Positions 48,555 to 57,210 of a stretch of 64,000 nucleotides of DNA are shown in pieces; the first letter of the stretch is position 1; the number at the start of each line of letters is the position of its first letter. This DNA comes from Belnapia mucosa (GTDB lineage: Bacteria; Pseudomonadota; Alphaproteobacteria; Acetobacterales; Acetobacteraceae). The notes under the pieces are model-generated. The model had not been told where the DNA came from. It made no database searches and saw nothing but the letters and a program-made list of their open reading frames with translations. The stretch lies in the NCBI RefSeq assembly GCF_016775475.1, contig NZ_JAEUXJ010000011.1, forward strand, positions 114,189 to 178,188. The letters run 5' to 3'. A program made the position numbers and the translations under genes.

Positions 48555-49784
48555 ATGAGCCCGACCCGTCGTAGCCTGCTGACCGCCTCGGTCGGTGCCA
48601 CCTTGATGCCGGCCCTGCCGAGGCTCGGCCGTGCCCAGGCCGCCAACACCATCCGCATCGGCGTGCTGAACGACCAGTCCGGCACCTACCGGGACATCTC
48701 CGGCCCCTATGGCGTGGAATGCACCCGGCAGGCGGTCCAGGAATTCGGCAACAAGGGCTTCAACATCGAGGTTCTCTCGGCCGACCATCAGAACAAGCCC
48801 GATGTCGGCGCCAATATCGCCCGGCAATGGTACGACCAGGGCGTCGACCTGATCATCGACGTGCCGACCTCCTCGGTCGGGCTCGCGGTGAACAATGTCG
48901 CGCGGGAGAAGAACAAGGCCTATATCAATACCGGCTCCGCGACTTCGGACCTTACCGGCGCCCAGTGCAGCCCGACCACGGTGCACTGGATGTACGACAC
49001 CTACATGCTGGCGAAGTCCACCGGCGGCGCCATGGTGAAGGCCGGCGGCGATAGCTGGTTCTTCATCACCGCCGACTATGCCTTCGGCCATGCGCTGGAG
49101 CGCGACACCACCAACTTCATCAAGGCCGCCGGCGGCAAGGTGAATGGCGGGGTTCGCTATCCCTTCCCGGCGACGACCGATTTCTCCTCCTTCCTGGTGC
49201 AGGCGCAGTCCTCGCGCGCCAAGGTGATCGGCCTCGCCAATGCCGGCGCGGATACGATCAACAGCATCAAGCAGGCGGCGGAATTCGGCATCACCCGGCG
49301 TGGCGTGAAGCTCGCCGCGCTGCTGATGTTCCTGCCCGACGTGCATGCGATCGGGCTGCAGACGGCGCAGGGCCTGGTGCTGACCGAGAGCTTCTACTGG
49401 GACCTCAACGACCGCACCCGCGCGGTGTCGGAGCGGCTGAAGCCCCGGCTGAAGGACATCAAGCCGAACATGGCCTCCATCGCCAACTACTCCTGCACGC
49501 TGCACTACCTGAAGGCGGTGGCGGATATGGGCGTGGCGGCGGCCAAGGCCTCCGGCGTCGATGCGGTCAACCGCATGAAGGCGATGCCCTGCGACGATGA
49601 TGCCTTCGGTCCCGGCCGCATCCGCGAGGATGGGCGGAAGCTTTGCCCCTCCTATCTGTTCGAGGTGAAGTCGCCGGCCGAGAGCAAGGCGCCCTGGGAC
49701 TACTACAAGCTGCTGCAGACCACGCCCGCCGAGGAGGCCTACCGGCCGCTGAACGAGGGCGGCTGTTCCTTCATCCGGAGCTGA
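48555..49784 (+). CDS. ABC substrate-binding protein, paralogue 3 of 4
   Basis: 409-residue paralogue (signal PTRRSLLTASVGATLMPALP, cleavage after GRAQA; mature start ANTIRIGVLNDQSGTYRDIS). Shared blocks as in copy 2: VDVPTSSVGLAVNNVAREKN differs only in the first position between the two (LDVPTSSVG in copy 2, IDVPTSSVG here). The C-terminal half has a distinct lysine-rich stretch ERLKPRLKDIKPNMASIANY, near the hinge-distal lobe, that could alter ligand or permease contact. Ribosome site GAAGAGAGGAA. Confidence 0.92.
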   Translation: MSPTRRSLLTASVGATLMPALPRLGRAQAANTIRIGVLNDQSGTYRDISGPYGVECTRQAVQEFGNKGFNIEVLSADHQNKPDVGANIARQWYDQGVDLIIDVPTSSVGLAVNNVAREKNKAYINTGSATSDLTGAQCSPTTVHWMYDTYMLAKSTGGAMVKAGGDSWFFITADYAFGHALERDTTNFIKAAGGKVNGGVRYPFPATTDFSSFLVQAQSSRAKVIGLANAGADTINSIKQAAEFGITRRGVKLAALLMFLPDVHAIGLQTAQGLVLTESFYWDLNDRTRAVSERLKPRLKDIKPNMASIANYSCTLHYLKAVADMGVAAAKASGVDAVNRMKAMPCDDDAFGPGRIREDGRKLCPSYLFEVKSPAESKAPWDYYKLLQTTPAEEAYRPLNEGGCSFIRS

Positions 49785-49789
49785 ACCGC

Positions 49790-51010
49790 ATGACGCTGCA
49801 CCGCCGCGACCTGCTGCTCGCCGGGGCCGGCCTGGCCGTTTCCGGTCGCGCCCGGGCGCAGGCTGCGCCGCTGCGGCTCGGCGTCCTCACCGACATGTCC
49901 GGCCCCTATCGCGACCTGACCGGGCCGGGCAGCTTCGCCGGCGCCCGCCAGGCGGCCGAGGAATTCTCGGCCGCCACGGGCATCGCGGTCGAGGTCATCG
50001 TCGGCGACCATCAGAACAAGCCGGATGTCGGCGCCAATATCGCCCGGCAATGGTTCGACCGCGAAGGTGTCGAGGCGGTCATTGACCTGCCGAACAGCGC
50101 CGTCGCGCTCGCCGTCTCCGGCATCGCGCGGGAGAAGAACAAGGTGGTGCTGGGCTCCGGCGTGGGCTCCACCGTCTTCACCGGTGCGCAATGCAGCCCG
50201 AACAGCATCCAATACACCTACGACACCTATATGCTCGCCAAAGGCACTGGCGACGCGCTGGTGAAGCAGGGCGCCGATAGCTGGTATTTCATCACCGCCG
50301 ACTATGCCTTCGGCCATGCGCTCCAGGCCGACACCACCCGCTTCGTCGAGGCGGCCGGGGGCAAGGTGCTCGGCTCCGCCCGCTATCCCTTCCCGGCGAC
50401 GACCGACTTCTCCTCCTTCCTGCTCGGGGCGCAATCCGCCCGGCCGAAGGTCATCGGCCTCGCCAATGCCGGGGCCGATCTCGTCAACTGCATCAAGCAG
50501 GCCCGCGAATTCGGCCTGATGCGGGGCGGGGTGAAACTGGCCTGCCTGCTGATGACGGTGGTGGACACCATCTCCCTCGGCCTGCCGGAGGCCCAGGGGC
50601 TGCTCATGACCGAGAGCTTCTACTGGGACCTCAACGACCGGACCCGCGCCTTCGCCGAGAGGGTGAAGAGCAAGCGGCAGGGCGGGGTGGTGCATGCCTC
50701 CTGCGCCGGCTGCTACGGCGCCACGCTGCATTACCTGAAGGCGGTGAAGGATCTCGGCCTTGAGCGCGCCCGCGCCTCCGGCCTCGAGGTGGTGGAGCGG
50801 ATGAAGGCGATGCCGACCGATGACGACTGCTTCGGTCCCGGCCGCATCCGCGAGGATGGCCGGAAGCTGACGCCCGGCTATCTGTTCCAGGTGAAGTCCC
50901 CGGCCGAGTCCCGCGGGCCCTTCGATGTGCATAAACTCGTGGCGACCACCCCGGCGGAGGAGGCAGCCCGCCCCCTCGCCGAGGGCGGCTGCCCCTTCGT
51001 CCGCAGTTAG
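49790..51010 (+). CDS. ABC substrate-binding protein, paralogue 4 of 4 (most divergent)
   Basis: 406-residue paralogue with signal LHRRDLLLAGAGLAVSGRAR. It keeps DHQNKPDVG, FITADYAFGHAL, PFPATTDFSSFLLGAQSARP and FYWDLNDRTRAF, but changes many pocket-region residues: GSGVGSTVFTGAQCSPNSIQ in place of a NTGSATSDLTG-like segment, and KGTGDALVKQGADSWYF in place of KSTGGAMVKAG. This suggests a different ligand. It follows copy 3 after five bases and precedes livH by 20. Confidence 0.92.
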   Translation: MTLHRRDLLLAGAGLAVSGRARAQAAPLRLGVLTDMSGPYRDLTGPGSFAGARQAAEEFSAATGIAVEVIVGDHQNKPDVGANIARQWFDREGVEAVIDLPNSAVALAVSGIAREKNKVVLGSGVGSTVFTGAQCSPNSIQYTYDTYMLAKGTGDALVKQGADSWYFITADYAFGHALQADTTRFVEAAGGKVLGSARYPFPATTDFSSFLLGAQSARPKVIGLANAGADLVNCIKQAREFGLMRGGVKLACLLMTVVDTISLGLPEAQGLLMTESFYWDLNDRTRAFAERVKSKRQGGVVHASCAGCYGATLHYLKAVKDLGLERARASGLEVVERMKAMPTDDDCFGPGRIREDGRKLTPGYLFQVKSPAESRGPFDVHKLVATTPAEEAARPLAEGGCPFVRS

Positions 51011-51030
51011 GACCTAGCTAGGATCGGGCC

Positions 51031-51936
51031 ATGGACAGCTTCCTCGACCTCATAGAAACCATCAGCGGCAGGCCGGCCCCCCTGCTGTTCGGGCAGTTGC
51101 TGCTCGGCCTCATCAACGGCGCCTTCTATGCGATGATGTCGCTGGGGCTGGCGGTGATCTTCGGCCTGCTCAACATCATCAACTTCACCCATGGCGCGCA
51201 GTTCATGATGGGCGCCTTCGCGGCCTGGATGCTGCTGGAATGGGCCGGGCTGAACTACTGGTGGGCGCTGGTGCTGGTGCCGATCGTGATCGGCTTCACC
51301 GGCGTGGTGATGGAGAGGCTGATGATCAGCCGGCTCTACAAGCTCGATCACCTCTATGGCCTGCTGCTGACCTTCGGCCTCGGCCTCATCATCGAGGGCG
51401 TGTTCCGCAACCAGTTCGGCTCCTCCGGCCTGCCCTACCGCATCCCGGACCAGTTGCAGGGCGCCTGGGATCTCGGCTTCATGTTCCTGCCCGTCTATCG
51501 CGGCTGGGTGGTGATCGCGGCCCTCATCCTCTGCCTCGCGACCTGGCTGGTGATCGAGAAGACGCGGCTCGGCGCTTATCTGCGGGCGGCCACTGAGAAT
51601 GCGCCGCTGGTCCAGGCCTTCGGCGTCAACGTCCCCCGCATGGTGACGCTGACCTATGGCTTCGGCGTGGCGCTGGCGGCCATCGGCGGGGTGCTGGCGG
51701 CGCCGATCTACTCCGTGAACCCGCAGATGGGCACCAACCTCATCATCGTGGTCTTCGCCGTGGTGGTGATCGGCGGGATGGGCTCCATTCTGGGGTCGAT
51801 CATCACCGGCTTCGGCCTCGGCATCGTCGAGGGGCTGACCAAGGTCTATTATCCGGAAGCCTCCGCCACCGTGATCTTCGTCATCATGGCGATCGTGCTG
51901 CTGGCACGTCCCGCCGGCCTGTTCGGGAGGGCCTGA
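51031..51936 (+). CDS. LIV-type ABC transporter permease LivH
   Basis: 301-residue inner-membrane permease with about eight hydrophobic segments. LivH features: LGLAVIFGLLNIINFTHGAQ near residue 45, and VVFAVVVIGGMGSILGSIIT near 235 (EAA-like loop). First permease of the second LIV system; livM follows after one base. One permease pair serves all four binding proteins encoded upstream, as no other permease lies between. Confidence 0.93.
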   Translation: MDSFLDLIETISGRPAPLLFGQLLLGLINGAFYAMMSLGLAVIFGLLNIINFTHGAQFMMGAFAAWMLLEWAGLNYWWALVLVPIVIGFTGVVMERLMISRLYKLDHLYGLLLTFGLGLIIEGVFRNQFGSSGLPYRIPDQLQGAWDLGFMFLPVYRGWVVIAALILCLATWLVIEKTRLGAYLRAATENAPLVQAFGVNVPRMVTLTYGFGVALAAIGGVLAAPIYSVNPQMGTNLIIVVFAVVVIGGMGSILGSIITGFGLGIVEGLTKVYYPEASATVIFVIMAIVLLARPAGLFGRA

Positions 51937-51937
51937 C

Positions 51938-52933
51938 ATGGCCGATTCCACCGCCATCACCGCCAATGCCATCCCGGCCACGGACCGGGAGGATCATGGG
52001 GTTTGGGGCTTCTCCCGGGCGCAGTTCGGCGCGCTCGGGGTCATGGTCGTCTTCCTCGCGGTGGCGCCCTTCCTGCTCTACCCCGTCTTCCTGATGAAGC
52101 TGCTCTGCTTCGCCCTCTTCGCCTGCGCCTTCAACCTGCTGATCGGCTATGTCGGGCTGCTGAGCTTCGGCCATGCGGCCTATTTCGGCATGGGCGGCTA
52201 TCTGGCCGGCTATGCCGCTAAGGCCTGGGGGCTGACGCCGGAGATCTCCATCATCATCGGCGGCGCGACCGCGGCGGCGCTCGGCGCGGTCGCGGGTTGG
52301 GTGGCGATCCGCCGCCAGGGCATCTACTTCGCGATGATCACCCTGGCGCTGGCGCAGATGATCTACTTCTTCTGCGTCCAGGCACCCTTCACCGGGGGCG
52401 AGGACGGCATCCAGGCCATCCCGCGTGGCCGGCTGCTGGGCTTCCTGCCGCTCGACCGCGACCTGACCCTCTACTGGGTGGTGGCCGGCATCTTCCTGCT
52501 CGGCTTCCTGATGATCCACCGGATCATCCATTCGCCCTATGGCATGGTGCTGAAGTCGATCCGCGAGAATGAGCCGCGCGCGATCTCGCTCGGCTACCGG
52601 ACGGATGACTACAAGCTGCTGGCCTTCGTCCTCTCGGCGGGGCTGGCCGGCGTCGCCGGTGCGACCAAGTCCATCGTCTTCGGCATCGCCACCCTCACCG
52701 ATGTGCACTGGTCGATGTCGGGCGAGGTGGTGCTGATGACGCTGGTGGGCGGGCTCGGCACGGTCTTCGGCCCAGTGGTCGGCGCCGCGGTGATCGTGAC
52801 CATGCAGAACTACCTGGCCGAGCTCGGCGCCTGGGTCACGGTGATCCAGGGCGTGATCTTCGTGATCTGCGTGCTCGCCTTCCGCCGTGGCATCGTCGGC
52901 GAGATCGCCAACCTGCTGAAGGTGAAGCTCTGA
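51938..52933 (+). CDS. LIV-type ABC transporter permease LivM
   Basis: 331-residue permease. LivM features: CAFNLLIGYVGLLSFGHAAY, YFAMITLALAQMIYFFCVQA, FTGGEDGIQAIPR, and VVLMTLVGGLGTVFGPVVGA. The N-terminal 25 residues before the first membrane segment are polar. Last gene of the operon; a GC-rich hairpin follows directly. Confidence 0.93.
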   Translation: MADSTAITANAIPATDREDHGVWGFSRAQFGALGVMVVFLAVAPFLLYPVFLMKLLCFALFACAFNLLIGYVGLLSFGHAAYFGMGGYLAGYAAKAWGLTPEISIIIGGATAAALGAVAGWVAIRRQGIYFAMITLALAQMIYFFCVQAPFTGGEDGIQAIPRGRLLGFLPLDRDLTLYWVVAGIFLLGFLMIHRIIHSPYGMVLKSIRENEPRAISLGYRTDDYKLLAFVLSAGLAGVAGATKSIVFGIATLTDVHWSMSGEVVLMTLVGGLGTVFGPVVGAAVIVTMQNYLAELGAWVTVIQGVIFVICVLAFRRGIVGEIANLLKVKL

Positions 52934-52942
52934 GGCTGGGAA

Positions 52943-52960
52943 GGGGGGCTGCGGCCCCCC
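52943..52960. terminator. Bidirectional hairpin terminator between livM and DUF3297
   Basis: GGGGGGC-TGCG-GCCCCCC, a 7-bp all-GC stem with a 4-base loop, in the 30-base gap between convergent genes. U tracts are poor on both sides, so efficiency is uncertain. Confidence 0.55.
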
Positions 52961-52963
52961 GTC

Positions 52964-53203
52964 CTATTCGGCCTTGAGATAGGGCTCGACCACGCCCTTC
53001 AGCCGGATCGTCATCGGGTTGCCCTTGCGGTCGAGCGTCTTGCCGACCGCGACGCGCACCCAGCCCTCGCTGACGCAATATTCCTCCACATTGGTCTTTT
53101 CGGCGCCATTGAATCGGATGCCGATGCCGCGCGAGAGCAACTCCGCATTGTGGAAGGGGCTGCGGGGGTCGGTCGCCAGGCGGTCTGGCAGGGTCTCGGT
53201 CAT
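52964..53203 (-). CDS. DUF3297 family protein
   Basis: 79-residue conserved small protein of unknown function. Characteristic: RLATDPRSPFHNAELLSRGI, IGIRFNGAEKTNVEEYCVSE, GWVRVAVGKTLDRKGNPMTI. It looks soluble, with no signal or membrane segment. Convergent with livM; 71 bases downstream of the cysteine-dioxygenase-like gene on the same strand, with a weak hairpin (GCCGGG/CCCGGC, 53234-53256) between them. Confidence 0.85.
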   Translation of the reverse strand: MTETLPDRLATDPRSPFHNAELLSRGIGIRFNGAEKTNVEEYCVSEGWVRVAVGKTLDRKGNPMTIRLKGVVEPYLKAE

Positions 53204-53273
53204 GGCTGGGTCTTCCGGCGAATGGGTGATCGGGCCGGGTTGATAGCCAGCCCGGCGCCCGCCGCCAACCCGA

Positions 53274-53870
53274 TCAGGCCGCCAGCTCCCGGCTCCGGTC
53301 CCAGAGATTGGGCAGCGCCGTGTTGTGGTAGCCCGAGATGAAGCGGCGCTGCTCGCCCGTCGCCGGGTCGAAGACGCTGCGGGCGACGGCGCCGATATTC
53401 CCGCCATAGCAGTGGATGCTGATGCTGGTGCGGTCGGCGAAGGCGTTCTCGACCACATGGATGTCATAGGTATCGGCAGAGACGGGCACCACCTCGCCCG
53501 GCCGCAGCCGGTCCACCCGGCCCGGCAGCATCGGCCCGCCTGCCGGATTCGGCTGCATCTCGGTCGAGACTTCCTCGCCGCGCAGCATTCCGACCAGGCC
53601 CCAGACGGTGTGGTTGTGGATCGGCGTGCGCTGGCCCGGGCCCCAGACGAAGCTGACGACGCAGAAGCGTTCCGCCGGGTCGCAATGCAGCAGGTATTGG
53701 CGGTAGGTCGGGCCGGCCTCGGCCATCGCCTCCGGCAGCCAATCATCCTGGGCGATCAGGCCTTGCAACAGCTCAGCCCCCTCGGTCAGCCAGCGGCGCT
53801 CATCGGCTTCCGCATCGGCCAGCCGGGTCATGGCCTGGATGAAGCCGCGCAGCCTGATCAGTCCTGACAT
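53274..53870 (-). CDS. Cysteine dioxygenase-family cupin (thiol dioxygenase)
   Basis: 198-residue cupin of the cysteine/3-mercaptopropionate dioxygenase family. The iron-binding cupin box is FVWGPGQRTPIHNHTVWGLV (His-x-His), followed by MLRGEEVSTEM; the third His is probably in DTYDIHVVENAF. It oxidises a thiol to a sulfinate with O2. GGGAGAG precedes the ATG. Divergent from a second, unrelated cupin gene. Whether cysteine or 3-mercaptopropionate is the substrate cannot be told from the visible motifs. Confidence 0.83.
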   Translation of the reverse strand: MSGLIRLRGFIQAMTRLADAEADERRWLTEGAELLQGLIAQDDWLPEAMAEAGPTYRQYLLHCDPAERFCVVSFVWGPGQRTPIHNHTVWGLVGMLRGEEVSTEMQPNPAGGPMLPGRVDRLRPGEVVPVSADTYDIHVVENAFADRTSISIHCYGGNIGAVARSVFDPATGEQRRFISGYHNTALPNLWDRSRELAA

Positions 53871-53966
53871 GTCAGTCTCTCCCTCAGGCTGCACAGCCTA
53901 TCGCGGCGGCGGAGATTTGGAACGATTTTCCCGCAGTATCGCTTGAGGCGGGTAGGAGGGTCCGAG

Positions 53967-54446
53967 ATGACTCCGGAATTGCTGGTCTTCGCCGATGACG
54001 GCACCATCCCCAACAACCCGCGCCTACCGGCGCTGCTCTACCGCGCCGCCCTGCCGCCGGGGCAGCCGGAGGCGGCCGAGGCGCTCTTCGCCCGCCATGG
54101 TTGGCCGCCGGCCTGGCGCAACGGCATCTACCCCTATCACCACTACCACCCGAATGCGCATGAGGCGCTGGCCATCGCCCGCGGCCGGGTGCGGGTGATG
54201 CTGGGTGGGGAGGGCGGACAGGCCCTCGACCTCGAGGCGGGGGATGTCGTCGTGCTGCCGGCCGGCACCGGCCATCGCAATCTCGGCGCCAGTCCGGACC
54301 TGCTGGTCGTCGGCGCCTATCCGCCGGGGCCGGAGCCGGAGGAGTATCGCGGCCGCCCCGGCGAGCATGACCGCGCCATCGCCGCCATCCCTGCCGTGCC
54401 CGATCCGGAGCGCGAACCGGTCACCGGCGGCCCCTGGCCGCTTTGA
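53967..54446 (+). CDS. Cupin domain protein
   Basis: 159-residue single-cupin protein. Cupin motif 1: YPYHHYHPNAHEALAIARGR; motif 2: VVLPAGTGHRNLGASPDLLV. Metal ligands H-x-H-x-E and a later His are present. Ribosome site GGAGGG with six-base spacing fixes the start. The family is diverse (isomerases, dioxygenases, sugar epimerases) and no function is assigned. Followed after 43 bases by a nitroreductase gene. Confidence 0.85.
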   Translation: MTPELLVFADDGTIPNNPRLPALLYRAALPPGQPEAAEALFARHGWPPAWRNGIYPYHHYHPNAHEALAIARGRVRVMLGGEGGQALDLEAGDVVVLPAGTGHRNLGASPDLLVVGAYPPGPEPEEYRGRPGEHDRAIAAIPAVPDPEREPVTGGPWPL

Positions 54447-54489
54447 TCCCGGCGTGACAGGCTCCACCCCCATGGAGGAGGAGCCTGCC

Positions 54490-55125
54490 ATGGATGATGT
54501 CTTCGAGATCATGCACACCACCCGGGCCATGCGCCGGCTGAAGCCGGACCCGGTGCCGGATGCGCTGATCGCCAAGATCCTCCGCGCCGGCGCCTCGGCC
54601 GCCAATGGCGGCAATACTCAGCGCTGGCGCTTCCTCGTGGTGAAGAATCCCGAGATCAAGAAGGCGGTGCAGGTCTGGTACAAGCGCGCCTATGACGAGG
54701 TGATCGGACCGCGCTATGCCGGCAGCGCGCCGCCGCCCGGCACAACGGCCGAGCGCTATGCGCGCCAGCATGCCGCCGTCGAATACCTCACCGAGCATTT
54801 CCACGAGGCGCCGGTCTGGATCGTTGCCTGCATCGCCGAGGAGAAGCCGACACGGTGGTCCGGCGCCTCGATCTACCCCGCGGTTCAGAACATGCTGCTG
54901 GCGGCCCGCGCCCTCGGCCTCGGCGCCACGCTGACGACGCGTCACCTGCTGTTCGAGAAGGAAGCGGAGGCCGCGCTCGGCTTGCCGCCCGGCGTGCATT
55001 CCTATGCGATCCTGCCCATCGGCTATCCGATGGGCCGCTTCGGCCCGGTGGGCCGCGGCCCCCTCCGGGACATCACCTTCCTCGACCGCTGGGGCGAAAA
55101 TTGGGACATCCCGGAGGAAGCGTGA
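54490..55125 (+). CDS. Nitroreductase family protein
   Basis: 211-residue FMN-dependent nitroreductase fold: MHTTRAMRRLKPDPVPDALI (the R-S/A-x-R phosphate-binding start), AGASAANGGNTQRWRFLVVK, and YPAVQNMLLAARALGLGATL near residue 125. GGAGGAG precedes the chosen ATG; an in-frame ATG 18 bases upstream is possible. May reduce nitroaromatics or other electrophiles with NAD(P)H. Convergent with the alcohol dehydrogenase gene, 4 bases apart. Confidence 0.88.
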   Translation: MDDVFEIMHTTRAMRRLKPDPVPDALIAKILRAGASAANGGNTQRWRFLVVKNPEIKKAVQVWYKRAYDEVIGPRYAGSAPPPGTTAERYARQHAAVEYLTEHFHEAPVWIVACIAEEKPTRWSGASIYPAVQNMLLAARALGLGATLTTRHLLFEKEAEAALGLPPGVHSYAILPIGYPMGRFGPVGRGPLRDITFLDRWGENWDIPEEA

Positions 55126-55129
55126 CGGG

Positions 55130-56191
55130 CTACTCCGCGACCAGCACCACCCGTCCGGTGATCTTGCCTTCCTTCAGCCGGTGCAGCACGGCATCGGCAT
55201 TGCGCTGGGGCTGGTTCTCGACCGGGATGGGCGGGATCTGGCCCTTCTTGGCGATGTCGATCAGCGCCCGCAGCTCCTTGACGTTGCCGACATAGCTGCC
55301 CTGGACGGTGAGCGCCCGGATCGGCATGAGCGGCAGCGGGATGTTCATCTCGCCGCCGAACAGCCCGACCTGGACCAGCTTGCCGCCCTTGCGCAGTGCG
55401 TCGAAGGCGAAGCGCGCGGTCTGGGTGCCGTTCACCAGGTCGACCACGCCCGCCACCGGCCCGCCGCAGGCCTCGACGACGCGCTGGGTCGTGTCTTCGC
55501 CCGAGGCGAGCACGGTGTCGCTGGCGCCCTGCTTCTTCGCCGCGGCCAGCTTGTCCTCGGCGACATCGACGACGCAGATGCGGCGATGGCCGAGCGCCTT
55601 CAGGATGGCGATAGCGTTCAGCCCGAGACCGCCGGCACCGACCAACACGATCGGCTCATCCGGCTCCATCGGCATCAGCTTGTTCACCGCGGAATAGACG
55701 GTGACGCCCGAGCAGGCATAAGTCGCGGCGAGTGAAGGATCGATGCCCTGGATATCGATCAGGTGCTTCACATGCGTCGCCAGCACATGCGTCGCATAGC
55801 CGCCATTCTGGTAGACGCCGAGGCTGCGCCCGTTCGGGCACATATTCTCCTCGTCACGCTGGCAGATGGCGCATTTGCCGCAGCCGACCCAGGGGTAGAC
55901 GACGCGGATATCGCCCACCTTGCTGCCCTGATTCGACGCTTCCGGTCCGAGCTTCACCACACGGCCCACGATCTCATGCCCCATGGCGAGGGGCAGCGTC
56001 ACGCCACGATCGGTCAGCCGCATCTTGCCGCGGCTGCCGAGGTCGTATTCGCCTTCCCAGATATGCAGGTCGGAATGGCAGACGCCGGCATGCGTCACCT
56101 CGAGCAGTACCTCGGCGCCCTTCGGCTCCGGCGTCGGCAGCTCGATCTCCTGCAATGGCTTACCCGTCTCGACCACGGCCCAGGCGCGCAT
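55130..56191 (-). CDS. Zinc-dependent alcohol dehydrogenase
   Basis: 353-residue medium-chain dehydrogenase. Catalytic zinc: Cys in THAGVCHSDLHIWEG, then GHE in PLAMGHEIVGRV and Cys in ATYACSGVTV. Structural zinc: four Cys in CGKCAICQRDEENMC. NAD loop VGAGGLGLNAIAIL followed by Asp in CVVDVAEDK, indicating NAD rather than NADP. AAGGAGG precedes the ATG. Monocistronic, 66 bases after the tandem Bug genes; substrate not evident. Confidence 0.92.
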   Translation of the reverse strand: MRAWAVVETGKPLQEIELPTPEPKGAEVLLEVTHAGVCHSDLHIWEGEYDLGSRGKMRLTDRGVTLPLAMGHEIVGRVVKLGPEASNQGSKVGDIRVVYPWVGCGKCAICQRDEENMCPNGRSLGVYQNGGYATHVLATHVKHLIDIQGIDPSLAATYACSGVTVYSAVNKLMPMEPDEPIVLVGAGGLGLNAIAILKALGHRRICVVDVAEDKLAAAKKQGASDTVLASGEDTTQRVVEACGGPVAGVVDLVNGTQTARFAFDALRKGGKLVQVGLFGGEMNIPLPLMPIRALTVQGSYVGNVKELRALIDIAKKGQIPPIPVENQPQRNADAVLHRLKEGKITGRVVLVAE

Positions 56192-56256
56192 GGATTGATC
56201 CTCCTTCTTGGCTGCCCCGATGGGACAGCGGCGCGGAGCGGCGGTCAAGCGGGGCA

Positions 56257-57210
56257 TCAGTCGGCGCGGATGTCCCGCTCCCGGACGATACGCCCCCATT
56301 GCGCGATCTGCCGGTCAAGGAAGGCGCCGAACTCTGCCGGGGAGGAGGCGACAACGTCGACGCCCTGTCCCTCCACCAGCCGCTGCTTCACCACCGGCTC
56401 GGCGAGGCCAGCCGCCAGCGCCGCATGGAACCGGGCCAGCACCGGCGCCGGCATCCCGGCCGGGCCGAGCATCCCCCAGAAGGCCTCCGCATCGAAATCG
56501 GGGAAGCCCGACTCCGCGATGGTCGGCAGGTCCGGCAGGGAAGGCGAGCGCCGCGCTCCGGTCTGCGCCAGCGCCCGCAGCCGCGTCCCGACCTGCCCGC
56601 CCAGCCCGACGCGGGAAGCGATCGCGAGATCGACCTCGCCGGCGATGGCCGCCGTCGCCAGCGGCCCGCCGCCGCGATAGGGCACATGGGTCAGCTTGAA
56701 CCCGCCGCGTTGCTGCAGCACCTCCATCGAGAGATGCGCCAGGCTGCCGGCGCCGACCGTGCCATAGGTGATCGCCTCCGGCCGCGCCTTGGCCGCCGCC
56801 ATCAGCTCGGCCACGGATCGCCATGACCGCCCGGCCGGCGTCGTCAACAGCATCGGCGCGGTGGCGACAAGCATCACCGGGGCGAAGTCCCGCCGGGCGT
56901 CGAAGCCGGCCGAGGGATTCAGCGCATTCACCGTGGCATGGCTGTCGAAGACCAGGACCCAGCTGCTGCCGTCCGGCGCCGCCCGCGCTGCCGCACCGGT
57001 GCCGAGTGCTCCGGCCGCGCCGGAGCGGTTCTCGACCACCACCGGCACGCCGAGATCGGCCTGCAAGGCGGGCACCAGCAGCCGGGCGATGGTGTCCACG
57101 CTGCCGCCGGGCGGGAAGGGGGCAATGATGCGGATCGGGCCGCTCGGCCAGGCCTCGGCCCGAGCCACGGCGGGCAGGGCGAGTCCTGCGAGGAGTGCGC
57201 GGCGGTGCAT
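56257..57210 (-). CDS. Bug-family binding protein, tandem copy 2
   Basis: 317-residue periplasmic binding protein. Signal MHRRALLAGLALPAVARAEA; signatures AWPSGPIRIIAPFPPGGSVD, VENRSGAAGALGTGAAARAA, LTHVPYRGGGPLATAAIAGE. Starts on the stop of the preceding gene (TGATG). It is a close paralogue of copy 1: FDSHATVNALNP corresponds to FDTHAVNPALIP, and both end with Q/DRxIAxWGxxVRExxIRxD. No membrane component nearby. Confidence 0.92.
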   Translation of the reverse strand: MHRRALLAGLALPAVARAEAWPSGPIRIIAPFPPGGSVDTIARLLVPALQADLGVPVVVENRSGAAGALGTGAAARAAPDGSSWVLVFDSHATVNALNPSAGFDARRDFAPVMLVATAPMLLTTPAGRSWRSVAELMAAAKARPEAITYGTVGAGSLAHLSMEVLQQRGGFKLTHVPYRGGGPLATAAIAGEVDLAIASRVGLGGQVGTRLRALAQTGARRSPSLPDLPTIAESGFPDFDAEAFWGMLGPAGMPAPVLARFHAALAAGLAEPVVKQRLVEGQGVDVVASSPAEFGAFLDRQIAQWGRIVRERDIRAD

